The translations under genes were made by a program, and so were the position numbers. Shown here piece after piece: positions 11,097 to 22,151 of a stretch of 64,000 nucleotides of DNA (the stretch's first letter is position 1; each line of letters starts with the position of its first letter). The stretch spans positions 8,277,298 to 8,341,297 of the forward strand of contig CM035353.1 in assembly GCA_020137815.1 (NCBI GenBank), read 5' to 3'. Source of the DNA: Hormiphora californensis (taxonomy: Eukaryota > Ctenophora > Tentaculata > Cydippida > Pleurobrachiidae). The notes beneath the pieces were generated by a model, which saw only the letters and a program-made list of their open reading frames with translations, did no database searches and was not told where the DNA came from.

Positions 11097-14000
11097 TCAG
11101 CTAGTCTGCTGTTCCCCAACAACCTTTAGAGTCGACCCACTTTGTTGAATGTCCAGCATCTTCTGGGACATGGTTGAGATCTGGCTGAGAGAGACACGAA
11201 ACTGTTTCTTTGGTCTCTGACTCTGACCACCACCACCACCACCCTTCCCGCCACTTATCCCCGTGTTGTCCTTTTTCCGTGGGCTGGTTGAGGATTTAGC
11301 GGGATCCTTCAGCAGATTCAAGATGATCCCTGGGGTACCCGTTGTTTCACAGTGGGGACAGTTGGACAGTTTGGAGAGACTCTTAACTTTAGGACCCCGC
11401 TTTACCCCGCCCGCTTTGGGCCTCTTTTTCGGCTTGATATCGAGTATCTTCACACTCTTCACGTTGTGTGAGTATTTCCGTTGTAGGGCGAGCATGTCCA
11501 AGTTTTTGGGTTTTGTCTGTCTGCTGATGATTTGTTGGAGTTTGTAGGGGTTGATGTTGTGGGGAAGCATCTCAGATACCCGCCGTGCTGTGGACTGTTT
11601 CCTGATCTGCCACCGATCTTCTGAGGGTGGGAAGGAGGAGATGGGTGAGATGGAGAGGGTAGAGAGGTGTGGGGACGTCCGTTCTGTTATGGAGGGGAGG
11701 GTTGAGTTGGAGGATTCCTTTGTTATCCCACCAGTTGGAAGGGAGGATGTAGAGGTAGATTGGGTTGGTGCTGAAATCTGTTCCAGGGAGATTGATGTAG
11801 GTGGGTTGAGTGTCATGCTATTGTTTAGCTCCTTTTTAAACTGCCTACTGACCTGTTTACACAGCATGCCAGTGGGTTTAGTACAGCACTGTTGAGTAGA
11901 TGATGATGATGATTGGATACCCTGTGTAATAGAGGCTCCTCCTGAGGAGGAGGTATCCTCCAGACATGGAACCCCTATCTTACTGCTCTTCAACTCCTGC
12001 TTTACAACTATCGGCCTGCGTTGTACCTGGATGCCCTGCTCGGGCTTCACATAAGCGCGGTGATTTGATCTTCTTGGGGGATGATTCATGGGCCTCCCCG
12101 TCAGGATGATTTTTCTTCTTAGGAGGGGTAGGTCGTGAAATAAACCGCCCCTCGCACGCTAGTTGTACACCAATATAGGGTGGAACGGAGACGTTTTGCT
12201 GCTTGTAAATCACCTCCCACTTGCCGGTAGGTGCAGAACGACACTCCTTCTTGTCTATAACTACCTTGATACAATCATCAAGGACCTCTGAACACAATCG
12301 CTCCGTTACTTTAGTTGTGGCCCCCATCGCAGGTGAACAGTTGATCTCAATCAGCCAGGGTGTGAACTCTGAATCGACCATAAAATCAGCTCCGTACAGC
12401 TCGAAGGAGTTTTTCCGATCCTCAATAATGTCCTGAATAGTCATCATAACACCTTGAATACTCTTTTTCATGCCCGGGAATATAATGTCATTCCATTTGT
12501 TCAGATTCCCCTGTTTGTCGAGATGCTTCTTGAACGCAGAGCTAGTCCACATGTTTCCCTGTGCAAAGGAAGACTCGCACTGGCCCTGTGCTGACAGGAA
12601 CTTCTTCTGTATAGAGTTGTTGCACAGGTGGATGGAGGGATCGAAGTCATCAAGAGTGAAGGGCCGGGATCCAAACCTAAGGTAGCTGTCCTGGTAGAAG
12701 TAAAGTGTCAGGGGGTTCCAGTCTGTCACCATGAACCACTGTCGTATATCAAACTTAGTGTTGTGCACCAGGAAGGGGTGCTCAATGTATTTTTGAATCA
12801 CCCATTTTTCCTCTTTACAGCTGTCCGCCAGTTTGATAATTTCATCTAGATTGTTCTGGGGTATGACACCTCGACCACGGGATTTAGCACCAGGCTTCAT
12901 AATCCAAGTGTTGCTTTGTCCCTCGATAGAGTTTTGGGTGATGTTCAATGCCAGGAACTCGTTCAGTGTACTTGTAGCTAGGTCATAGGATTCACGGTTG
13001 TACTCAGTAAATCGGCACCCTTTTTTCGAGAGAGCATACGAGTTATTGAGGATGCACTTTCGCTTAAAGGGACTGATAAAAGTCCGGGGATCAACGGGTA
13101 AATCTATATAATCATTATTCTTCATCTTGATGATGTGTTCAAGATGATTAGCAGCGGTTGTTACAGCTGTAACAGGAATTGACCCCTCCCCACCGCCCCC
13201 ACTAGGCACCCCGGCCCCTGTGGAGGAAGATTGTTCACTGTACTGCTTCACGTAGACCTTTAGGATACACATCGAGGAACACATCTCAAAATCATCGATG
13301 AATTGTTCCCGATCTTCCTCGCTGTAGAGTTGGTAACACCTGGAAATGGGGAGTCGGGTGATAAAAGAGACTAAGAGAGAACGAAAAAGAGGGAAGGAAT
13401 GGAATGAGAAGTTGGTAATTTAGGAAATGAATTAAATCAATATTCTGACAGTGTTGGACTGATACAGTGCAGCAACTTACCGTGGAAAGAACTCATTGGG
13501 ATCACTGTTGTCGTACCAGTGTAGACTCCTCAAATGTTGACAAAGACCAATCTTCGTGGTAAATGAAGATGCACGACAGTAGTGATTCACTATTTGGTCC
13601 CTGTTTAGGTATTTAAAATCTATATCATCTCGTTTTATTGTCCATATAAATGTCGGTGGTATGTCTTTGAGAAGCCGTGACACAATCCTCGCAAAATCTG
13701 GATCATGTTTCAGTTCGGAGTCAGAGCTTTCTGAATCGGAGCTATAATCAGAGGGCACCCGTGGGTTGGTCTTCTTCTTCTTCTTGGCAACCCGGGGTCG
13801 GAGCGGTTGTGGTGTCCCCAGGATGGGATGTGCAGAGTGTTCACTGAATTTCTCGACCCACCCCCTCCGGAGTAGAGATCTTCTGAGGTAGGGATATGGA
13901 CCAAGAATCGTGAAGGTCTTCTTTTCCTTGATCGCTGCCAAAGCAGTTTCCTTAGCAAACTTGATCTTGTAAAGATAATCAGCGTTGTTATACGGCAGGG

Positions 14001-14520
14001 ACATTATCTTCCGTGGACGAACTGGTGTCTCAGGTTTGGAAATCTTGGCATCAGACTCACTATCCTCTTCCTCCTCCTCCTCCTCCTTGGTACTTACTAC
14101 ATCTTCAACATCGTCCTGCTCACTTAGCTCATCACGACATGAGGAGAGGACTTCCTGAATGAACGATTCAGCTTCCTGTGTGACGTGTACACTGGCTGTT
14201 TCAAAGGAGACTTCACGGGAGGGTGGGAGACTAACGCTGTCCCGTCCACTACCACAGCTATCGGTGCTCTCATAACTCATATTAACATTTCCATCTGATC
14301 GTCCTCGGAGTCTATTGACAATCTGCTGACTTTTACTGTTCATAGCAGGGCGAAAAGTAAAGGCAGCGTTTGCCTCTGCAACAAGGGCTCGTTCACGTGA
14401 TTTACGGGTGGCCTTGATCGAGTGTTGTTTCCATTTCGTAGCGGCTTTCTCAGCAAGTTTTAGGCTGGCTTCATTTAAACGGGGCGAAAATGTTAGCTCC
14501 GAGTTGTACGCTTTGTCCAT
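11097..14520 (-). CDS. Tubulin glycine ligase, TTLL3/TTLL8 family, with probable +1 frameshift
   Basis: TTLL3/8 enzymes attach the first glycine to tubulin glutamates in cilia, using an ATP-grasp fold. Exon 1 (13481-14520) carries an acidic region (seven Glu near residue 145) and the N-terminal core TILGPYPYLRRSLLRRGWVE. Exon 2 (from 13339) joins in phase at FFPR-CYQL and contains the ATP-grasp signatures WIMKPGAKSRGRG, FDIRQWF, SSIQ-type substrate region with SYLRFGSRPF, YGADFMVDSEFTPWLIEIN and SPAM. Subfamily assignment rests on FIWTIKRDDIDFKYL and GLCQHLRSLHWY. The catalytic frame ends at TAA (11980-11982); a long open frame shifted by +1 runs on to 11097 and encodes a basic Ser/Thr-rich tail (LKVVGEQQTS end). 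Skipping one base gives about 1093 residues. The two frames overlap by about 180 bp, so the exact shift point is not fixed. The start ATG at 14518-14520 lies 18 bases after an acceptor (14539-14540). Confidence 0.85.
11980..11982 (-). other. Possible +1 frameshift at TAA (TTLL gene)
   Basis: Context GAG CAG TAA GAT. Skipping T gives CAG AAG ATA GGG and enters the +1 frame that stays open to 11097. The +1 direction matches the SAND and ALG10 cases, but an indel elsewhere in the overlap (about 11983-12160) would give the same result. Confidence 0.35.
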
Positions 14521-14538
14521 ACCATCACAGGTCGACAC

Positions 14539-14914
14539 CTGAAACAGGAAAAAAGTTTGTTTTAAATCAAGAGTGGTTTGATTCACTGACCTGACCAGCA
14601 AATTGGTTTCAATTAATATGACGTGATCAACTGCTATAGCCCAACTGTTCATTCTGAGAATTCTGATACAAAGATATTATTTGCCGTACTGATATATGAG
14701 GTAACTCCAACCCCCCAGTTTCATCTCCTTGTTTAACATGGGAGTTACCAAGGGAATCCACTGGGTTCGATTAATCTAGGCACATACCCACAGTACTATT
14801 CGAATTGGCGTATCTTTATATCAGGAATCTCGGATAGCAACAATCCTTGTGTTTTATTGCTATCTGAACAGATTAGGCGTATAGACAGGGCTCTTATTAT
14901 CAGCAGTGCTCACG
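14539..14914. other. Upstream flank of TTLL gene
   Basis: Acceptor-like sequence TTCCTGTTTCAG ends at 14539 on the minus strand; an upstream non-coding exon or a trans-splice site is possible. No coding exon is recognised before the foldback element. Confidence 0.35.
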
Positions 14915-15087
14915 TTTCAAGGATAATGTTTTTAATTATGCACTGAACTGCTGTAGACATCACCCACTCACTTCATACACACACACACCCACACACATGA
15001 CCAAGCCTGTACGACAGGTTATTGATCACCGGCTGTATAACAGCACGAGAGAGCCGTCACTAGTATCGTGCAGTGATCCGAAGATCA
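14915..15087 (+). repeat. Left arm of 173-bp inverted repeat
   Basis: Begins TTTCAAGGATAATG and ends CCGAAGATCA. Identical to the reverse complement of 16857-17029. Confidence 0.95.
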
Positions 15088-15133
15088 TGATAACAATTAA
15101 TAATTAATTAATAATTATTAATTGTTATCATGA
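15085..15133. repeat. AT-rich perfect palindrome
   Basis: TCATGATAACAATTAATAAT and its inverted copy face each other around a short AATTAATT centre, giving a hairpin of about 24 bp per arm. Confidence 0.9.
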
Positions 15134-16860
15134 TCTAATAATAATAATAATAATAATATCGAATATTTATATCCCGCTATCATGCGTTAAATATGCTAGT
15201 TCACTACTCGTTTAAACTAGAACTTAAAGATATACTTAAAGAACACCGAGATTATCGTTAAAACTAACACCGCGTCTATAGCGGCCTTCTCATAGCCAGA
15301 GGAATGCCATTCAAGCTAATTTTGATCAAGAAATAATAATAAAGAGAGAAGATTTAGTCCGAGGAAAAAAGTATAAAAAATACGTTATGGTATAAAAAAG
15401 AAGAAAAGATAGATGATTGTGATTTGAATATTGTTAACTAGTAAGAATTAGGGTGGAGTCATGTTTGAAATAGTGTGAGGGAAGTGAAATAAGTTGAAAA
15501 AGTTCAACGAAGTGGATGATGTGGAAAGGCAGTGACTAGGGTTGGACAAAATTGATACAAAAAAGAAAGAAAAGTGAGTGATAACAGCTGGGTAGCTTGA
15601 GTCAGATTGAATAATACAGATTACTTTTGATTAAAAATAATAAGTTAATTGGGTGATTAAAATAATAAATTAGTGGATTAAGAATATTTTTATCATAAAA
15701 ATAAATTATAATAAGTTGTAGCATAATAAAGTGATGTGCTGTGATTAAATTGTGTGTGTGTGGGCTTGTCTTTACGGATCTTGTCTTGTCTTTTCTTTAG
15801 CTCAAAGTTAGTCAACTCAGGACCCATAGACAAAGATGTATTATCGGCAGGATGGGTTTAGAATCTTGGCCTTCGATTTACGTGGTTGAGTCACTGTGTT
15901 CGTACCACTGTTACTATCTGGATAAGCGACGGTGAAAAGATGAGTTTTCAACATTTGCTTGAAAGTTTCAAGAGATGATACTTCTCTTAGGCTTTTAGGT
16001 AGTTTGTTCCAAATCTTAGGTCCGCATACACTGAACGCTTTCTGAGTGGTAAGATATTTTGTATCATGGCGTTTTTCCACTAGGGTTAGGTCATCATCAA
16101 GACGAACTTTTCTGGCCTTCGGCTGTCTGCGTATAATCATGTCTGACAGATACTCAGGCACAAGTCCATGTATACATTTATAGACCAGGAGGCAGACTTT
16201 GAAAACGATTCTTTGCTCGACCGGAAGGAAATGAAGTTTCTTCCTCATTTCAGTAACTCCTCGCTTTCCTTTCGATCCATAGATAAATCTAGTGGCACTG
16301 TTTTGCACTTTTTGTAGTCGTTGCAAATCCCGTTTTGAAAGTCCAACGAGTAGTCCGTTACCAAAATCTAGCCTTGAGTGAACAAGTTGATGTACAAGTT
16401 GAGTCTTTAGCTGTACAGTGAGTCCTTTCCTGATCCTCCATAGATTTGCCAGCTGGCTCCAACACGACTGGATAACTCGGGACACATGGGATGACATTGA
16501 GAAGGTTTGGTCAAACCAGACACCTAAATTTCGAGCTTCTGTGGATGGTTCAGTCGGGATTTTGTCACTCTTTTGCAGGAAGATCGATGTCGGATTAGGT
16601 GACTTGTCTGCTTTATTGTTGATCACGACAATTTCGGTTTTACCTGAATTTAGCTTTAGATAGTTAGCTTTCATCCACCATTTGATGTGTTGAAGGCAGT
16701 CTTGGATTTTCTCAAAAATGATGTCCTCATTGGCTGGATCAAAGCTGATATACAACTGGGTATCATCTGCATACATGTGCACGTGTAGCCCATAGATACC
16801 TGCAATGTCTTGAATCTCTCGTGTATACATAATAAAGAGGATGGGACCCAAAAGTTTGAT
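15134..16860 (-). pseudogene. 5'-truncated CR1/L2-type non-LTR retrotransposon (reverse transcriptase C-terminal half)
   Basis: The open frame (down to the stop at 15841) starts inside the conserved LLGPILFIMYT block, lacks everything before it, and contains the catalytic YADD box (MYADDTQLYIS) followed by the thumb and C-terminal domain with GLSKRDLQRLQKVQNSATR, LPVEQRIVFK and FSVCGPKIWNKLP, typical of the CR1/L2 clade. No endonuclease domain is present. Downstream (15840 to about 15134 on the minus strand) is AT-rich 3' UTR-like sequence ending in an (ATT)n tail near 15137-15157, the usual 3' end of such elements. The remaining frame has no internal stop. It cannot be an active element by itself. 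Confidence 0.85.
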
Positions 16861-17029
16861 CTTCGGATCACTGCACGATACTAGTGACGGCTCTCTCGTG
16901 CTGTTATACAGCCGGTGATCAATAACCTGTCGTACAGGCTTGGTCATGTGTGTGGGTGTGTGTGTGTATGAAGTGAGTGGGTGATGTCTACAGCAGTTCA
17001 GTGCATAATTAAAAACATTATCCTTGAAA
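16857..17029 (-). repeat. Right arm of 173-bp inverted repeat
   Basis: Reverse complement of 14915-15087. The first 32 codons of the open frame that runs into the reverse transcriptase lie in this arm, so they are not part of the LINE protein. Confidence 0.95.
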
Positions 17030-17286
17030 TTGGTTTCACTTACTGGCTTTAATGTCTTGGTTAGTTACATCAGTGGTCTTTTACATTGTGCTAGTTTAAA
17101 ACTGATTTTTGTTACATTTTTGCATCCAAAAGCCACGGAAAAGCACCGTTTTAAGCGCGAAAAATGAAAAAATCACGGCGTCCGTTTTTTTCTCGCGAAA
17201 CGATAATTATTATTTAATTTAATTTCCTCAGACTTTTTCAGTAGAGTGCGCGTCGCCATCTTGGCAGCGCATTGATAAAATAGCCG

Positions 17287-17412
17287 CGTAAAGTCCGTTT
17301 CAAGCGACTTGACCCGTAATTCTTGGAATTTGGCGCATTGCGCGTGTATTTACAAAGGGGAAATCCTGAATTTCCAGGAATCTCAGGTCAAGTCGTTTGA
17401 AACGCACTTTAA
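17287..17412. mobile_element. Palindromic mini-element
   Basis: Inverted ends: AAAGTCCGTTTCAAGCGACT near 17293 and its counterpart AGTCGTTTGAAACGCACTTT near 17393-17412. No coding sequence. It abuts the next element. Confidence 0.6.
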
Positions 17413-17645
17413 AGTCCAATTTTTTATTTAAGCGACAGGCCGCCGCGCATCAAAATGCAGCGCTTGAAATTGATTTCCGGTTCCTGATAAGGTAGCGACT
17501 TTTTCTTGGTGCCATTGGAAAGATAAAATTTTTATCTTTCCAACGCAACCAGGATCAAGTCTTTATCTTATCAGGAACCAGAGATATGACCAATTAACTA
17601 AGTGAGTGCGCGGCGGCCTGTCGCTTGAATAAAAAATTCGACTAT
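17405..17645. mobile_element. MITE-like element with about 35-bp terminal inverted repeats
   Basis: Left end TTTTTTATTTAAGCGACAGG followed by CCGCCGCG; right end is the inverted copy, read as GGCCTGTCGCTTGAATAAAA. The interior carries CCGGTTCCTGATAAGGTAG and the inverted TTATCAGGAACCAGAGATATG, the same motif as in the 208-428 element. It lies between the LINE composite and the 3' end of ALG10. Confidence 0.7.
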
Positions 17646-17833
17646 AGTCGAACTTTGATCTCCGCAGTTCAAGGAACTTGGAAATAAACTAATCCGAAAC
17701 GAGGAATTAAGGGAAATGGAATCATAACTAACATAATAATTTTAATTTCAAAAACGTTAAACTCAACAAAGTAAAATCAAACATTAACGCAACAGTCTTA
17801 ACAATCCTTATCATCTCACAATTCACAGTTCAT

Positions 17834-20800
17834 TCACCACATAAACCGTTGGGGGTTCAGATTGAGCTCTCCAACATCAGGCCAGTCGAATGTCTTGTTA
17901 AGGAACACCTTGACAGTCAGAAGGTTGATCAGGGTGTATTGGCACAACTCCAAAAACAGGACAACCCAAGAGTGCTGGGGGACATGTAACCTGGGAGAGA
18001 GGAGACAGGGAGTTAGCACGGGGTGTAAACTAACTTGGCCGATCTTCTCCATATAGATTGAATTAATGTTTTCTAAAAGGGTCTAATTTACCTGTAAAGT
18101 ATGTAGGGCAATATAAAGTATCTGAATTCAAGGAGGCCTTGAGGGACCGTCTGAGCCGCACAACACAGGAAATAAAGGAGGGTAAAGAACTTGGAGTGAA
18201 CTGTAGAGAGAAGGGCCACCATATTGAGAAAGGTGTAGAAACAAACAGGGAGCAACAGGTACATGGTAGCTGGGGTCCGGCTGAAATGAAATGGGGTTAG
18301 AATATATCGGAGAAAATTGAGTGATCACAATCGCCTCAAACGAAGGCAACCAAGATTCTAACCCCTCCCCCAGTACTTACTTTAGGATTCGTCTCCACAC
18401 ATAGAATGTGTAGTGTCTGTTGTCAGATAGTAGGTAGGGATGCTCATATCGGAAACACGCTACTGCTAACAGGGCACTAGCAAAGAACAGGGCTACATGA
18501 ACCGGCCTGATGAAGAAGGGGAGTTAGTGAGATGTAGAGATAGATTCCATCTGACAGAAAGGGGTCTAAGTTAGGGGGTCAGAGTGGAATGGTAAAGGAT
18601 CAGGGAACAACAATTGTGTTATTACCTGAAACAGTAACGAAGGACAGTGAGGTGGCTGTATCTCAACCTCTGTACCATGTGTGGAGCTGAGAAGAAGAAT
18701 AGAAAGAGAAGGAAGTAGAGGAACTGAGGGAAATGGAGTACAGCAACGTGGGCACTTCTATCACCTGGGGATGGAGGATGGGTGATGTTAGGGGGGGGGC
18801 AATACAGTTGTTTATACTTTCTCTCTATCTCTCTCTGAAAAGTTCTAGTTGTTCCAATCTACTTACCAACTACAATTCCCTTGTTGTAAAGTATAAAACC
18901 AGCGAACCCAAGGATAACAAGAATGTATGGTGTCAGGAGTTTTAGGTAGCGTTTGAAGTTCCTTAGGATCGCTTGGAAGGCAATGGCAAACTGTGACATG
19001 AAGTCATCACAGTCGTTGAATATCCCTCGAAACTCAATGTCACTGAAAGGAAAGTGAGAGGTTAAGAAAGGTACGCTACAATCTATTATAACAGCAGTTT
19101 AGTAGTGAAACCGAAGTGAGACAAGTTTGGAAGGGAAAGGGATGTAACTTACCGAATAACAACAGTACCCGCGGTGAATCCGACCCAGATAATGTTCGTT
19201 TGTCTAAATGTAACAGCTATCGCACCCAGCTGAAAGAAAAATGAAAGTTGAAACTAAAAACATCAAATGTTTGTCGCTATCTTGAATTTCTATCGCAGTC
19301 ACTTTCGACTAGCGCGCGCTCTGGAATACGCCCACCAGAATGCTTGTATAAACGACGTCCCTCCGTCCACGACTCGTCGCGCGCTACAGAAAGTGCTCTT
19401 GTGGAGCTGTGTCACAGATCTTGGCACACAGATCTCACACTCGTCCCAACGAGTGTATGTGTAAAAACGGTTGAAACATTCAGAGGCGAGTGGAACTTTT
19501 TAACCCAAACCCACCGTATCGGAAAATGGTACTAAAAACTAGAGACATTCCTTAAAAACAACTATGAAACTCACCACAGCAGATCGCTTGTGACAGTTCC
19601 TGATTGAGCAACTGTAACTAGCAAGTACAAACAGAACGGAGCCCACGTCGGTGTAATAGAGGAGGTTATAGAAGTAGAGAAGGGGGAAACATGTTAGTAC
19701 TAGAGAGTTCATCATACAACATGTCCTGTGTATAGGTTGGATACCCAGACCAGGCTCGTCCTGTAGGGGGGAGAGAGAGAGAGAGGGGTTAGAGAGATGG
19801 AGAGGGGGTTAGAGAGAGATTGGGTTAGAGAGATGGAGAGGGGGTTAGAGAGATGGAGAGGGGGTTAGAGAGATGGAGAGGGGGTTAGAGAGGATCAAGA
19901 GATTGGGTAAGATGATTCAGACATGAGACAATCTTGTCGAGATCTGAGGCAATGAATGATCCCTACCTTGAGACGTCTGGACAGTTTCCTAAATATCATG
20001 TACATAACAAGAAATATCGCCACACTCATGACGAGATTTATAAACCGTAGTTTCTCTACACTACACCAATAACTTGATTCAGGGTGTTTGCTGGATACAT
20101 AACTGAAGATGTGAGCTACACCCGATGATAGCACGTACAATCCTGGGAGGGAGATAGGGGATAGGATAGGGGAGATAGGGGATAGGGGGATATGATAGGG
20201 AGAGATTTTGGGAGATAGAGATAGGGTTGGAGAAAGAGAAATAAGGACGAGAAACATGGAGTGAGATAGAGGAGAGAGTAAGAGAAACAAGGAGAGAGAC
20301 CCCTCTTCTTATACCTGGTAGTGTAGTTATCTTGTTAGTCCCAAACTGACCAGTTACCCGCACAGTAATGTTGTGCCTGTCTTACATGAAACACTTCGTC
20401 CTGGGGATGGGGACATGTTAACATTTAGTGGATGGGGTTAAAATGATAACAGATAACATATGAGGTAAAATGATGTTAACACAATGCTATGTCTAGTGTT
20501 AACAATTCTCTCTTACCATGTATGGTGATGGTTGGGCATTGTTAACCTTAACAACCTCTCCCAGCGTTACAGCTAACATTGCACAGGCAAAGAAGCCACA
20601 CCAGCTAGAGGCAGGTAGATCTATCTCTGATATTGTGTTTCGGGCCATATCAACCTGGGGATAACAGGAGTTAGGATCACAATAATGAAATATCTTAGTG
20701 TCAGGTAGATTACACTAAAAACAGCGGGGGACCAAAAATAGGACATGTCTGGTTATATGTAAAAGAGATATATGTAAAAGAGACATGATATGATATCACA

Positions 20801-21229
20801 TTATTGGTTATATATACCTACACTGTGCTGGTACACTGCAATGCCACTGGTTCTAGCCTGGTCCACTAGAGGATACACAAAGCTGTTAGACCTAACATGT
20901 TGCTGCCTCTTGCGTCTCTGTCGGGCCCTACAAATGAGAGTGGAGGTTAGTCATGTTGTGGGTGACATCGAAATAAACACTAAGTGGATTTTGGGGAGGT
21001 CTGATTAAAGAGAAATAATATGTGGTGTAGAAGTGAGATGTACTGTGTTCCCTTACATTTTAGGTGATCCACTAGTAGAGCTAGCGGGACCATCCTCATC
21101 ACTGGTAACTAGATAGTGACCCCCAGCACCAGCACCACCACGGTCCTTGGAGAACCTCCGAGCTGTAGAGGAGCGGACCCTTCTTACTGAGACTTGATCC
21201 TCCCCGTCAGAACTAGAACAACTTGACAT
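17834..21229 (-). CDS. ALG10-type dolichyl-P-Glc alpha-1,2-glucosyltransferase, with +1 frameshift
   Basis: ALG10 adds the third, terminal glucose to the dolichol-linked oligosaccharide in the ER membrane. Twelve exons: 21057-21229, 20822-20927, 20517-20654, 20315-20400, 19967-20142, 19575-19760, 19153-19229, 18867-19042, 18626-18764, 18381-18506, 18092-18280, 17834-17990; all junctions keep phase. Family signatures are YMDEVFHVRQAQHYC, WD-NKITTLPGLYVLS, AVTFRQTNIIWVGF, SDNRHYTFYVWRRIL, VPQGLLEFRYFILPY and the C-terminal PQRFMW. Many hydrophobic segments fit a polytopic protein. About 575 residues, longer than human ALG10 because of an N-terminal Ser/Arg-rich extension of about 100 residues (translation could also start at MARNTISEIDL in exon 3). 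In exon 4 the frame must shift +1 at TAA (20335-20337). A sequencing insertion or a broken allele is the alternative. Confidence 0.88.
19770..19892. repeat. Minisatellite, about 21-bp unit, in an ALG10 intron
   Basis: Repeats of GGGGGTTAGAGAGATGGAGA between exons 5 and 6 of ALG10. Confidence 0.85.
20335..20337 (-). other. Candidate +1 frameshift at an in-frame TAA (ALG10)
   Basis: Context TGG GAC TAA CAA GAT AAC. Skipping T gives WD-NKITTLPG, which keeps the same number of residues between WD and ITT as the human protein. Exons on both sides join in phase, so only this base is out of place. Confidence 0.65.
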
Positions 21230-21494
21230 TTTGTAGTGTTACCATGACAACTAGAGAGATAATGAGAAGGTTTAGTGGTACGATTCAATCGAGGGGAACC
21301 GGGATGCCCAATATCTAACTGTATGACACTAAAGTTGGGCCCCCCTGGGGGTACAAAGATAAACTAATTCATAAGGGACGTGAAGAGGTTTATAAAGAGG
21401 TTTAAAAGCAAAATACACATACACAATACACAACTAATATATAAATGAACAAGTAATTTAGCATCTCAAAACAAATGCATTAAGAATTTTGTAA

Positions 21495-21559
21495 GAGTGT
21501 TTCTATCATCAAGTCACCACCTCCAAGGTTTTCAGTGACCCAAGTCATATATTCCACTC
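21495..21559 (-). promoter_or_regulatory. SECIS element (form 2) of selenoprotein W
   Basis: It lies 18 bases after the stop codon on the minus strand. Lower helix GAGTG/CACTC; non-Watson-Crick quartet ATGAC (21544-21548) opposite TGAT (21507-21510); an 11-bp helix TTGGGTCACTG pairing with the 3' arm, with several G-U pairs; an AAAA bulge (21529-21532); then a 3-bp mini-stem CCT/AGG with loop TGG. This is the architecture that recruits SBP2 and directs UGA decoding as selenocysteine. Confidence 0.88.
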
Positions 21560-21577
21560 TATACATCCTCCCCCAAT

Positions 21578-21973
21578 CTATTCGGCGTCAATTGAGCAGC
21601 TGGCGGGTGCGGCTCCTTTCAGAACCTCGCCTACAGCAGCAACAACGTCGTCGAAGTTAGGGAAGTCACCCTTAGACAGCTTGCTGTACACGACTTCTCC
21701 ATTGATGGTGACCTCGAAGGAGGATCGCCTTCCAACGGAACCAGAAACCTCAACCTGGAGAAAAGGGAAGATTTTATAATCATGGGAGTAAAAGGAGGAT
21801 AGGATCGGGAGAGACTGTCTGGAAAGTTGATAATGAAAAAAGGCAACCCACCCCTCTCTATTAGAGTCACTAACCTGAGTTGTGTATTCCTTCCTGATCA
21901 TGTCAGCCAGCACGTTATACCTGGGCTCGTACCCTCATACCCCACAGTATTCAACTGCTATCTTAACCACCAT
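21578..21973 (-). CDS. Selenoprotein W (UGA-encoded selenocysteine)
   Basis: SELENOW belongs to the Rdx family of small thioredoxin-like proteins. Exon 1 (21875-21973) starts MVVKIAVEYCGV, then TGA (21935-21937) read as Sec, then GYEPRY, giving the redox motif Cys10-Gly-Val-Sec13; the Cys and Sec positions are the same as in mammalian SELENOW. Exon 2 (21578-21754), joined in phase 0, encodes FEVTINGEVVYSKLSKGDFP, matching the family's FEVxxxGxLxxSKxxxG region. Total 91 residues, the usual length. The SECIS lies immediately downstream. A gene finder treating TGA as stop would begin at an internal Met and lose the active site. The next gene (RPS26) ends only 178 bp upstream. Confidence 0.93.
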
Positions 21974-22151
21974 CTTGTGTGGGTGTCTAGTGAGACTTGT
22001 GCTATACGAACAGTGGAGATGTTATTAAGAGAGTTGATATGTATAATTAGGGTTAGAAGATAACAATGGTTGATGGGGGTAGAAGGGTTGTGCAGTAGGC
22101 AAGTAAAGCAGACATTGAGTTAGACTAAAAACGTGTCAACAAGAATATTAT

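Larger units (their letters stand above)
14915..17029. mobile_element. Composite foldback element: LINE remnant between perfect 173-bp inverted repeats
   Basis: The left arm 14915-15087 and right arm 16857-17029 are perfect reverse complements by base-by-base reading, including a CA/GT microsatellite. Between them lies a 5'-truncated LINE on the minus strand. The left arm runs directly into a second palindrome (15085-15133). Perfect identity means recent origin or an assembly fold-back artefact. Confidence 0.8.

Noticed and set aside
11990-12060. A micro-intron linking the two TTLL frames
   Set aside because: The only GT-AG pair giving the correct phase in the overlap is 19 bp long, below any plausible intron size.
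20360-20385. A 40-bp intron in ALG10 exon 4 (after DEVFH) that would also restore the frame
   Set aside because: It would remove the conserved RQAQHYC...WD segment and is shorter than any other intron in the window.
21935-21937. TGA in selenoprotein W as a sign of a pseudogene
   Set aside because: The TGA is exactly at the Sec position of CxxU, and a full SECIS element follows the normal stop.
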